From: an uncultured Porphyromonas sp. | GTDB taxonomy: Bacteria; Bacteroidota; Bacteroidia; Bacteroidales; Porphyromonadaceae | Assembly (NCBI GenBank): GCA_934364985.1 | Contig: CAKRMU010000008.1 | Location: forward strand, 1-64,000 | Direction of reading: 5' to 3' | Length of the DNA: 64,000 nucleotides | In this document: piece after piece, positions 16,443 through 24,229 of the stretch | Layout of the letters: each line of letters opens with the position of its first letter | How positions within the stretch are numbered: the stretch's first letter is position 1 | The notes under the pieces: model-generated | What the model was told of the DNA's origin: nothing | What the model saw: the letters and a program-made list of their open reading frames with translations, nothing else | Database searches by the model: none | Translations under genes and position numbers: made by a program

Positions 16443-16754
16443 ATGAAAAGGATATTAGTAGGGCATATCGGGCTCCATAGTGTGGGCAGTGGTGAAGCTG
16501 TAGCAAGGGATTTTGCTATGGTTCCTTTTGTTGTGTCGTCAGCACTATGTGGGCGTCTTTTGCTTACTTTTAGGTCAATCATCAACAGGCGTTTTGGGGA
16601 TTATCGGTACCCTTATATATATGGTGCCGAGGGTCGCTTTAGCCTTTTCTCTTCTTCTCTGTATAACGAACGTCCGTGCCTCTATCGGAAGTTATTTTTA
16701 ATCCCATTATACAAAAACAGAAGAAGTTATGAAGACCCGCGAAGAGTACATTGA
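16443..16754 (+). CDS. Uncertain short ORF between riboswitch and abfD
   Basis: The first ATG after the riboswitch (33 bases beyond the B12 box, behind GTTAGGAA) opens a 103-codon frame. It begins MKRILVGHIGLHSVGSGEAV and its C-terminal half is rich in Arg and Tyr. It overlaps the abfD start by 26 bases in another frame. A second frame, 16501-16701, encodes a strongly hydrophobic stretch (LLWFLLLCRQHYVGVFCLLL, then GVLGIIGTLIYMVPRVALAF). Either this is a leader ORF whose translation couples the riboswitch to abfD, or it is a frameshifted remnant of a small membrane protein. I recognise no family in either frame. Confidence 0.3.
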   Translation: MKRILVGHIGLHSVGSGEAVARDFAMVPFVVSSALCGRLLLTFRSIINRRFGDYRYPYIYGAEGRFSLFSSSLYNERPCLYRKLFLIPLYKNRRSYEDPRRVH

Positions 16755-18201
16755 GAGTCTAAGAGCTCTCCATTTAAACGTTTATTTTATGGGCGAAAGG
16801 ATAGAAAGCCCTGTCGATCACCCCATGATCCGCCCATCCCTTAACTCCATTGCCATGACCTATGAGCTGGCTCAGCAGGAGGAGTATAAGGACTTGATGA
16901 CTGCCACATCCAACATTACCGGTAAGACGATTAACCGCTTCACCCACATCCATCAGAGCACTGACGACCTCGTTAAGAAGGTCAAGATGCAACGCCTATT
17001 AGGGCAAAAGACAGCCAGTTGTTTCCAGCGCTGTGTGGGTATGGACGCATTCAACGCCATCTGGGCTACGACCTACGAGATGGACGAAGCCTGTGGCACT
17101 AATTACCACGCACGCTTTAAGGAATACGTTAAGTACTGCCAGGACAATGACCTTGTCGTAGACGGTGCAATGACAGACCCAAAGGGCGACCGCAGTTTTT
17201 CGCCATCACAGCAGGCTGACCCCGACCTCTACGTTCATATCAATGAGATTCGGCCTGATGGTATTGTCGTAACAGGTGCCAAGGCTCACCAAACAGGTTC
17301 GGTCAATTCTCACGAACACTTGATTATGCCTACCTGCACTATGCAAGAAGCGGATGCCGACTACGCTGTATCTTTTGCCATCCCAAGCGATGCCGAAGGG
17401 GTGACAATTATCTATGGTAGGCAGTCCTGTGACACTCGCAAAATGGAGCATAATGCAGATATTGATTTGGGTAATAATACCTTTGGAGGTCACGAGACAC
17501 TATTCATCATGGACCACGTATTCGTACCAATGGAGCGAGTGTTTATGTGCCGTGAATATCAGTTCTCTAACATGCTTGTTGAGCGATTCGCCGGCTACCA
17601 TAGGCAGTCTTATGGCGGCTGTAAGGTGGGTGTCGGCGATGTTCTGATCGGAGCCGCGGCTTTGGCAGCCGAGTACAACGGCGTACCCAAAGCCTCACAT
17701 ATCAAAGATAAACTGATCGAGATGGTACATCTCAATGAGACCCTTTACTCTTGTGGTATTGCATGCTCAGCCGAGGGTAAAGCCACCAAAGCAGGCAACT
17801 ATATCATCGATATGCTTCTTGCTAACGTCTGCAAACAAAACATCACCCGTTTCCCCTATGACATCACACGGCTTGCCGAAGATATCGCAGGAGGATTGAT
17901 GGTCACGATGCCAAGCGAAGCCGACCTAAGACACGAAGAAGTAGGTCCTCTCATCAAGAAATACCTCGCAGGAGCCAAAGGTACAGATACGGTCAATCGT
18001 ATGCGAATATTACGCCTGATCGAAAACCTTACCCTCGGTACTGCGGCCGTAGGATATCGTACCGAGAGCCTTCATGGTGCAGGGTCACCTCAGGCTCAGC
18101 GTATAATGATTTCACGGCAATGTAATATGGAAGCCAAGAAAGAATTGGCACGCCATATTGCCCATATCGACACTTCGCTCGATGCCAATAAAGGTAAATA
18201 A
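16729..18201 (+). CDS. abfD: 4-hydroxybutyryl-CoA dehydratase / vinylacetyl-CoA isomerase
   Basis: A 490-residue flavo-iron-sulfur enzyme that dehydrates 4-hydroxybutyryl-CoA to crotonyl-CoA through a ketyl radical. The ligands of the unusual [4Fe-4S] cluster in the clostridial enzyme (C99, C103, H292, C299) appear here one residue earlier. They are C98 and C102 (SCFQRC), H291 and C298 (HRQSYGGC). Length equals that of the Clostridium aminobutyricum protein. It is the first enzyme gene behind the cobalamin riboswitch and is followed 17 bases later by a NifU-like gene that may serve its cluster. It does not itself use B12. Confidence 0.96.
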   Translation: MKTREEYIESLRALHLNVYFMGERIESPVDHPMIRPSLNSIAMTYELAQQEEYKDLMTATSNITGKTINRFTHIHQSTDDLVKKVKMQRLLGQKTASCFQRCVGMDAFNAIWATTYEMDEACGTNYHARFKEYVKYCQDNDLVVDGAMTDPKGDRSFSPSQQADPDLYVHINEIRPDGIVVTGAKAHQTGSVNSHEHLIMPTCTMQEADADYAVSFAIPSDAEGVTIIYGRQSCDTRKMEHNADIDLGNNTFGGHETLFIMDHVFVPMERVFMCREYQFSNMLVERFAGYHRQSYGGCKVGVGDVLIGAAALAAEYNGVPKASHIKDKLIEMVHLNETLYSCGIACSAEGKATKAGNYIIDMLLANVCKQNITRFPYDITRLAEDIAGGLMVTMPSEADLRHEEVGPLIKKYLAGAKGTDTVNRMRILRLIENLTLGTAAVGYRTESLHGAGSPQAQRIMISRQCNMEAKKELARHIAHIDTSLDANKGK

Positions 18202-18218
18202 TCTAATACTTTTCGATT

Positions 18219-18518
18219 ATGATAGATCTATCCAATAGGGTAGACGAAATCTCTACTATTCTCAGTAGCTATGTCAGACCCCAGCTATTAGCACACGGGG
18301 GAGACATAGTGCTGAAGAGGGTAGAGGGGGAGCAAATCTTTGTCAAAGTTATGGGCGCGTGTCAGGCTTGTCCCTCACTTAGCAGTACCATCAATGAGAT
18401 AGCCCAAGAGACATTACGCGAGTATCTCCATGAGCCTTCGGTGATGGTCGTCGTGGACAATAGCGTGAGTCGTGACCTCATAGCTGAGGCATTGAAGATT
18501 ATTAGGAGTCAGAAATAA
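18219..18518 (+). CDS. NifU-like iron-sulfur scaffold protein
   Basis: A 99-residue protein equal to the C-terminal NifU domain. It has the HGGDIVL motif and the CxxC motif at C48/C51 (GACQACPS), which holds a transient [4Fe-4S] cluster. N- and C-terminal NifU modules are absent. Its place between abfD and the CoA-transferase suggests that it supplies the cluster of 4-hydroxybutyryl-CoA dehydratase. The same arrangement is known in Porphyromonas. A general Fe-S carrier role is the alternative. Confidence 0.9.
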   Translation: MIDLSNRVDEISTILSSYVRPQLLAHGGDIVLKRVEGEQIFVKVMGACQACPSLSSTINEIAQETLREYLHEPSVMVVVDNSVSRDLIAEALKIIRSQK

Positions 18519-18555
18519 CGCCCACTTATAGCCTGTAACAACCAATAATAATAGT

Positions 18556-19842
18556 ATGTCTATACAATTTCAAAGTACCACACCACTCGAGGCGATTTCC
18601 TGTATAAAGGATGGTGACTTCGTGGTATTATCCCACGCCGCTGCCGTACCTCAGCGTTGCGTAGATGCCCTTGCCCTCAATTACGAGAGGTATCACGATG
18701 TCCGAATATTCCACATGGTCACCCTCGGAGATAGCCCTTATACCGCTCCTCAAATGCAGGGACACTTTAGGCTGATTACCAACTTCGTCGGAGCCAATAC
18801 CCGACCCGCAATAGACGATAATAGGGCAGACTTCGTACCCTCTTATTTCTATGAAGTGCCAAAGATGATGAACCCCGGTGGAGCGTTTTGCCCTGATGTC
18901 GCTATCGTACAATTATCATACCCTAATGCGGATGGCTATTGTAGCTTCGGTACATCGTGCGATTACTCAAAGCCTGCTGCCGAACAAGCTAAGATCGTTA
19001 TTGGGGAGCTGAATAAGCAGATGCCCTTTATCGGAGGGGATAATCTCATACATATCTCCAAGCTAACACATATTGTAGAGGCAGATTATCCCCTATATAC
19101 GCTCCCCCAACCTCGTATCGGAGAGGTAGAGGAAGCCATAGGTAGGCATTGTGCGACCCTGATAAAAGATGGCGATACATTGCAGCTCGGTATTGGTGCA
19201 ATCCCAGATGCTGTCTTGCTTTTTCTCAAGGATAAAAAAGACTTAGGCATTCACTCAGAGATGGTTTCGGACGGAGTTGTCCAGCTCATTAAGTCAAATA
19301 CGATAACGGGAAAATGCAAATCCCTTAAGCCTAATAAGGTAATTGCCACTTTTTTAATGGGGACACAAGAGCTCTATGATTTCGCCAATAACAATCCGCA
19401 GATAGAGATGTACCCTGTTGATTATGTCAATGATCCCCGCATCATATCTCAAAATAAGCAATTGGTGAGTATCAATAGTTGCATCGAGGTAGATCTGATG
19501 GGACAAGTCGTCTCAGAGGCAATGGGGCTTCGGCAGTTTAGTGGGCCTGGAGGTCAGGTAGACTTTGTACGGGGTGCAGCGTGGTCGGAAGGCGGTCGGA
19601 GCATTATTGCGATACCCTCGACCGCTCGTAGGGGTACTGCGTCTCGCATCGTGCCACTGTTAACAGAGGGGGCAGCCATAACGACGTCGAGAAATGATGT
19701 AGACTACATTGTTACGGAATACGGTATTGCTCACCTCAAAGGTAAGACACTACGCGAGAGGGCTTTAGCACTTACTGCGATCGCTCATCCCGACTTTCGT
19801 CCGGAGTTAGAGGCGGAGTGTAAGAAACGGTTTAATCTATAA
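18556..19842 (+). CDS. abfT: 4-hydroxybutyrate CoA-transferase
   Basis: A 428-residue family I CoA-transferase of the acetyl-CoA hydrolase/transferase group (AbfT/Cat2-like). It moves CoA from acetyl-CoA or butyryl-CoA to 4-hydroxybutyrate. The catalytic glutamate is E235 in HSEMVSDG, and the oxyanion and CoA loops are QLGIGAIPDAV and GPGGQVDFVRGA. Its place between abfD and 4hbD defines the substrate better than sequence alone. Paralogs with acetate or butyrate specificity look similar. Confidence 0.92.
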   Translation: MSIQFQSTTPLEAISCIKDGDFVVLSHAAAVPQRCVDALALNYERYHDVRIFHMVTLGDSPYTAPQMQGHFRLITNFVGANTRPAIDDNRADFVPSYFYEVPKMMNPGGAFCPDVAIVQLSYPNADGYCSFGTSCDYSKPAAEQAKIVIGELNKQMPFIGGDNLIHISKLTHIVEADYPLYTLPQPRIGEVEEAIGRHCATLIKDGDTLQLGIGAIPDAVLLFLKDKKDLGIHSEMVSDGVVQLIKSNTITGKCKSLKPNKVIATFLMGTQELYDFANNNPQIEMYPVDYVNDPRIISQNKQLVSINSCIEVDLMGQVVSEAMGLRQFSGPGGQVDFVRGAAWSEGGRSIIAIPSTARRGTASRIVPLLTEGAAITTSRNDVDYIVTEYGIAHLKGKTLRERALALTAIAHPDFRPELEAECKKRFNL

Positions 19843-19856
19843 TATATACATTTTTT

Positions 19857-20972
19857 ATGCAATTATTTAAGCTTAAGACGGTGATCAATCAGTTTGAATC
19901 CTTCGGTTCTTTCGCCAAGGAATTCGGATTGGGGGAAAGAGATTTGGTGATCACTAATGACTTCCTTTACGAACCTTTTATGAAGGCTTGCGGGCTACCC
20001 TGCCACTTCGTAATGCAGGAGCATTATGGTACGGGTGAGCCATCGGAGGAGATGATGAATAAGATTCTTCATGATCTTAGAGGGGTACAATATGACCGTG
20101 TCATTGCGGTAGGCGGTGGCACAGTTATAGATATTTCAAAGCTTTTTGTTCTCAAAGACCTCGAAGACGTAATGGACGCATTTGACAAAAAGATACCGCT
20201 CATTAAGCAGAAGCAATTGGTCATTATCCCTACCACGTGTGGCACAGGGAGCGAAGTAACGAATATATCGATCGCGGAGATCAAGAGCAGACAGACTAAA
20301 ATGGGTCTGGCTGATGATGCTATCGTAGCTGATAATGCGGTCATCATCCCTGAGCTATTAAAGGGGTTGCCATTCCACTTTTATGCATGCAGTGCTATTG
20401 ATGCTCTCATCCATGCTGTTGAGTCTTTCGTCTCTCCGAAGTGCAATCCTTACACTGCGATATTTAGCGAAGCTGCGTGGAATATCATCATTCCTGTTTT
20501 TCAGACGATACGAGACAAAGGACCTGAGTACCGCTTTGAGTGTATGGGTGATATGATTATGGCGAGCAATTTTGCAGGAATAGCCTTCGGTAATGCCGGT
20601 GTAGGAGCTGTTCATGCTCTATCTTATCCGCTCGGAGGTACCTATCATGTCCCCCACGGTGAGTCCAATTATCAGTTCTTCACTGAAGTGTTTAAGGTCT
20701 ATGAGAGTAAAGCACCAGGAGGTCAAATGCAGGTACTCAAGGAGAAACTATCCAAGGTTATGGGTTGCACACCGGCCAATCTCTTTAGTGAGATAGATGC
20801 CCTTCTGTCAGCACTTATTCAGAAAAATGACCTACATACTTATGGGATGAAAGAGAGTGAGATAGAGGGGTTTGCCGATGCCGTATTAGCCACACAGCAG
20901 CGACTTCTTGCCAATAACTACACCCCACTTACTCGTGACGAGATAAGGGATATCTACAAAACGTTATACTAA
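19857..20972 (+). CDS. 4hbD: NAD-dependent 4-hydroxybutyrate dehydrogenase
   Basis: A 371-residue iron-containing (type III) alcohol dehydrogenase, the same length as the Clostridium kluyveri enzyme. It reduces succinate semialdehyde to 4-hydroxybutyrate. The nucleotide-binding motif is GGGTVIDISK, followed by PTTCGTGSEVTNI. Metal ligands are expected in HAVESF and HALSYPLGGTYHVPHGESN. It follows the CoA-transferase by 14 bases and precedes sucD by 36 bases. Confidence 0.94.
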   Translation: MQLFKLKTVINQFESFGSFAKEFGLGERDLVITNDFLYEPFMKACGLPCHFVMQEHYGTGEPSEEMMNKILHDLRGVQYDRVIAVGGGTVIDISKLFVLKDLEDVMDAFDKKIPLIKQKQLVIIPTTCGTGSEVTNISIAEIKSRQTKMGLADDAIVADNAVIIPELLKGLPFHFYACSAIDALIHAVESFVSPKCNPYTAIFSEAAWNIIIPVFQTIRDKGPEYRFECMGDMIMASNFAGIAFGNAGVGAVHALSYPLGGTYHVPHGESNYQFFTEVFKVYESKAPGGQMQVLKEKLSKVMGCTPANLFSEIDALLSALIQKNDLHTYGMKESEIEGFADAVLATQQRLLANNYTPLTRDEIRDIYKTLY

Positions 20973-21008
20973 ACAGATCAATACATCATCATTTAAAATA
21001 CCGAATCT

Positions 21009-22367
21009 ATGGATATTAAAGAAATGGTTTCCCTCTCTAGGGAAGCACAAAAGGACTATCAGGCGAGGTTTGACCAGGACGCCGTTGATCAGGTCGTTAA
21101 GACACTCTGCCGTGTGGTATACGATAATGCCGAAATGCTTGCTCGTGAAGCTATTGATGAGACAGGCATGGGTGTATATGAGGATAAAGTGGCAAAGTGT
21201 CGCAATAAGTCAAAGGGCGTGTGGAGCAATCTGCAGGGCAAAAAGAGTATGGGCGTTATCGGCATGGATGAGGAGACGGGGCTCATCAAGATTGCAAAGC
21301 CTGTGGGTGTAGTAGCGGCTATCACGCCGACCACAAACCCTATTGTGACCCCAATGGCTAATATAGCCTTTGCTCTCAAGACCCGCAATGCCATCATTGT
21401 TTCACCACACCCACGCTCCAAAAACTGTTCGTCTCACACCATTGAGCTTATCTTAGAGGCCCTGAAGCCATTCCATCTCCCTAAAGGGCTTGTGCAGTGT
21501 GTCACAGAGCCTTCTATTGAGGCAACGCAAGACCTGATGAGTGCAGTTGACGTGGTCGTTGCTACAGGCGGAATGGGTATGGTTCACTCCGCTTACTCCT
21601 CAGGTAAACCCTCATTCGGTGTAGGTGCAGGTAACGTCCAAGTGATCCTTGATGAGCATATTGACTACAACGAAGCTGCAGATACCATTATCCGCGGACG
21701 TATTTTTGATAATGGTATTATCTGCTCCGGAGAGCAGTGCTTTATCTATCCGGAGAATCATAAAGAGGAAATTTTCCAAGCTTTTAGGGATCATGGAGCT
21801 TACTTTGTCCCTGAGGAGGAGCATGATAAGATGGTCAATACCCTTTTCGTTAATGGCTCTATAAGCCGTGACGTTGTGGGCAAGAGCGTAAAGCATATTG
21901 CTGACCTTGCAGGTATCAAGGTGCCCGAAGGTACACGGATGCTTATCGTACCTGCTCGTGGAGTAGCTAAGGCTGATCCTATCTGTAAAGAGAAGATGTG
22001 CCCTGTGATGACATGCCTCCCTTACTCGCATTTTGACCAAGCTATCCAGATCGCTAATGCCAATCTTAGCATGGAGGGTAGTGGGCATACCGCTGGTATT
22101 CACTCCAATAACCAGGGAAATATCATTAAGGCAGGTGACGAAATCAATATCTCACGACTCATTGTTAACGCTCCCTGCTCAATTACTGCAGGAGGATCAA
22201 TACAGAATGGCCTCTCTGTGACAACGACCTTAGGGTGCGGTAGCTGGGGTAATAACTCGATTTCTGAAAACCTTACCTACAAACATCTACTTAACATCTC
22301 CCGCATTGCTCGTATGTCGCCACACGTACATGTGCCTTCAGACGAAGAGATTTGGGCTATGAATTAA
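21009..22367 (+). CDS. sucD: Succinate-semialdehyde dehydrogenase, CoA-acylating
   Basis: A 452-residue aldehyde dehydrogenase-superfamily enzyme that reduces succinyl-CoA to succinate semialdehyde with NAD(P)H, the entry step of the 4-hydroxybutyrate route. Catalytic Cys is C239 in NGIICSGEQC, the position reported for the P. gingivalis SucD. The cofactor region ATGGMGMVHSAYSSGKPSFG is clear. It closes the operon, and a strong hairpin follows about 60 bases downstream. Succinyl-CoA is also the substrate of B12-dependent methylmalonyl-CoA mutase, which gives the riboswitch at 16151 a metabolic sense. Confidence 0.95.
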   Translation: MDIKEMVSLSREAQKDYQARFDQDAVDQVVKTLCRVVYDNAEMLAREAIDETGMGVYEDKVAKCRNKSKGVWSNLQGKKSMGVIGMDEETGLIKIAKPVGVVAAITPTTNPIVTPMANIAFALKTRNAIIVSPHPRSKNCSSHTIELILEALKPFHLPKGLVQCVTEPSIEATQDLMSAVDVVVATGGMGMVHSAYSSGKPSFGVGAGNVQVILDEHIDYNEAADTIIRGRIFDNGIICSGEQCFIYPENHKEEIFQAFRDHGAYFVPEEEHDKMVNTLFVNGSISRDVVGKSVKHIADLAGIKVPEGTRMLIVPARGVAKADPICKEKMCPVMTCLPYSHFDQAIQIANANLSMEGSGHTAGIHSNNQGNIIKAGDEINISRLIVNAPCSITAGGSIQNGLSVTTTLGCGSWGNNSISENLTYKHLLNISRIARMSPHVHVPSDEEIWAMN

Positions 22368-22390
22368 GGTTGATTACCCCTTTATTTATT

Positions 22391-22420
22391 GTGCCATTGC
22401 TATAAAAAGCGAGGGCACAC
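22391..22420 (+). terminator. Small hairpin after sucD
   Basis: GTGCC..GCT and AGC..GGCAC can pair around ATAAAA, just upstream of the larger hairpin. It may be an accessory part of the terminator region. Confidence 0.35.
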
Positions 22421-22425
22421 ACGCT

Positions 22426-22468
22426 ATTACCCCCGGCCAAAAGGCGATGACCTTTGGCTGGGGGTAAT
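22426..22468 (+). terminator. Strong hairpin ending the 4-hydroxybutyrate operon
   Basis: ATTACCCCCGGCCAAAAGG pairs with CCTTTGGCTGGGGGTAAT around CGATGA, an 18-bp stem with one bulge and a mismatch. There is no long T-run directly after it, so it may act as a bidirectional terminator or 3' RNA stabiliser between the convergent sucD and L,D-transpeptidase genes. Confidence 0.7.
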
Positions 22469-22526
22469 GGTGTCTATTCCTTAGATACTTACTTATGCTT
22501 TATTAAAAAGTGGCGCTACCCAATAA

Positions 22527-22635
22527 ATGATACCCAAACAGCAAAAAACCGGATACCCTATATTCCCTTTGGCTGATACCTGGTATTCACTCTGACGGAT
22601 ACCCTATATTCGTCTCGGCGAATATAGGGTATCAG
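22527..22635. repeat. 17/6 repeat array C, four clear plus one decayed unit
   Basis: Clear units are at 22550-22635: CGGATACCCTATATTCC, CTGATACCTGGTATTCA, CGGATACCCTATATTCG and CGAATATAGGGTATCAG. Spacers are CTTTGG, CTCTGA and TCTCGG. Units 3 and 4 are complementary. ATGATACCCAAACAGCA at 22527-22543 continues the register. It lies in the convergent gap between sucD and the L,D-transpeptidase gene. Confidence 0.9.
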
Positions 22636-22764
22636 TTTGATGCGAATTTGATGTGCGACAATGCTATGATATAAACATTATGGTTTGCACCTATTTAGGG
22701 GGATGCCAAGGCATATAGAGATAGCACCTATTCTTTTATCGAGGAACGAAAAGACCCATAGGGG

Positions 22765-23793
22765 TTACTCAATGACGACAACGAGCGACTGATCAGTGGG
22801 AGCCCAGTCGTAGACAAACTTGGCGTGACTGGTAGCATTTCGGACACACATGTGCGACCTCGGTGTGGTACCTAACGACCAGCTGTATTCGATAGTTTTG
22901 CCATTTCTGCTATTTACAGGTACGCCATGGATGTAGGCACCATTAGTAAAACGGCTTGCCCATGGTGCATATCCTGCAATCTCAGAGCTACCATCTTTTG
23001 TGTAAAACATCTTGGCTTTTTTCTGCTGGAGTAGGAATATGCCGAGGGGTGTCTCCATTTGATAGGGTGGGTGGTGCCGTCCTGTGGTGGCAGGATTGGT
23101 GCTTCGGATGAGCCATTGTCCTCGATCTTGCCGCTCTGTAGTGGTGATGTTTTGGTCGCCTCTGTCGACAAAGATGACATGACTAAAATGCACTTCGCCG
23201 TCGAGAGGTCTGATATAGCGTTTGGGGATCCAATACTCACCGTACTCGGCTTTTAGTGGCGTGATATGGTAGTAGTTCCCGACAGAGTCAATGATATGTG
23301 TGAGCCAGCCGTCGCGAGCATATAGAATAGGTTGTGTCGAATCATTTACTTCGTAAAGAGGAGCTGACTGATACCGCTCTACTCCCAGTGTATCCGCAAC
23401 CCTTTTGTATTCGTTGCGGACATAATTTGAGACAGTGGGAGCCTCACCATGACCATTGCGATAGTTTTCAACGACAGCCCACTGACCTACTTCCTCCTCA
23501 AGGTTTTCGATAAAAGCAAGTTTCTCTTTGATTTGTGCGAGTTTGATGCTCCTTGTGGTGTCTTCATACTCATAAATAGTATCGAGATGATAGTCCTCAA
23601 AAAGCAAATCCTCAGTGAGCTGAATATCATTTGAGGACAAAGTGTCAGGAGCTTGTGATTCTGCTTCAATGGTGCTATCGGTATCCATTACCATGGATGA
23701 AGTGTCCTGCGACTCTTCTTGGTGCTTTGGCCGGCACCCAAATACGATGAGGAGCAGGAGGGAAGTTACCCATAGGTACATCTGTTGAGTCAT
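22765..23793 (-). CDS. L,D-transpeptidase-like (YkuD) lipoprotein
   Basis: A 342-residue protein. The N-terminal hydrophobic segment ends in a lipobox-like FGC (C20), followed by a Ser/Asp/Glu-rich linker, so it is probably membrane anchored in the periplasm. The C-terminal third carries the YkuD active-site pattern: IHGVPV upstream and SHMCVR at 313-318 with the catalytic C316 (the usual motif is SHGChR). L,D-transpeptidases make 3-3 cross-links in peptidoglycan or attach proteins to it. The middle region (TTTERQDRGQWLIR, TTGRHHPPYQMETPLGIF) matches the substrate-groove part. The Gly to Met change in the motif is tolerated in Bacteroidota homologues as far as I recall, so activity is likely but not assured. 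Confidence 0.8.
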   Translation of the reverse strand: MTQQMYLWVTSLLLLIVFGCRPKHQEESQDTSSMVMDTDSTIEAESQAPDTLSSNDIQLTEDLLFEDYHLDTIYEYEDTTRSIKLAQIKEKLAFIENLEEEVGQWAVVENYRNGHGEAPTVSNYVRNEYKRVADTLGVERYQSAPLYEVNDSTQPILYARDGWLTHIIDSVGNYYHITPLKAEYGEYWIPKRYIRPLDGEVHFSHVIFVDRGDQNITTTERQDRGQWLIRSTNPATTGRHHPPYQMETPLGIFLLQQKKAKMFYTKDGSSEIAGYAPWASRFTNGAYIHGVPVNSRNGKTIEYSWSLGTTPRSHMCVRNATSHAKFVYDWAPTDQSLVVVIE

Positions 23794-24229
23794 AAGTCGT
23801 TATTAAGTTAGTATTAAAAGACCTTCTCAAGGTGGGTGCTTAGTAAGAGACGAAGCTCCCAATCGCGTGAATGATAGAAAGATAACAGCAAATATTAATA
23901 TCTGTCTTTCATCCAAATAAGGTCTTAAGTGTTAGGCAAAGTTAATCAAATTATCTAAATGAGGCATTTGTGTGCTACGTCGTCACCGGTGCGGTGCCCT
24001 ATGTGCTTTATGTCGCTATTCGTTTTATGGGAGTGGGATTAAGAGGCAAGCTACATGACCGATAGATTGTTTTTATAGCTACATGAATATTCGCTTATGG
24101 CTGGAAAAAGGATTCGTGGATACCTTTTTAAGAAGTGTCTTTATTTTTGAGTAACTTTGCTCTCCGTAGGTTATGAGTAGTGACTAAGGCACTATCGGGT
24201 ACTTTTTATTTTGAGAGCAAGGTAAAGTT
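23794..24229. other. Divergent intergenic region between L,D-transpeptidase and purH
   Basis: This stretch holds one -7 box on each strand: complement of 23937-23944 reads TAACTTTG for the transpeptidase gene, and 24152-24159 reads TAACTTTG for purH. Around 24077-24116 two copies of ATTCG stand 23 bases apart (AGCTACATGAATATTCG, CTTATG, GCTGGAAAAAGGATTCG), a possible very decayed 17/6 array. No gene is seen. Confidence 0.45.
24152..24159 (+). promoter_or_regulatory. -7 box for the purH-mre operon
   Basis: TAACTTTG matches TAnnTTTG and predicts a leader of about 65 bases. No riboswitch consensus (guanine, ZTP) was recognised in that leader. Confidence 0.55.

Noticed and set aside
24160..24229. 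A purine or ZTP riboswitch ahead of purH
   Set aside because: The 70-base leader has none of the conserved pairing or sequence blocks of those aptamers.
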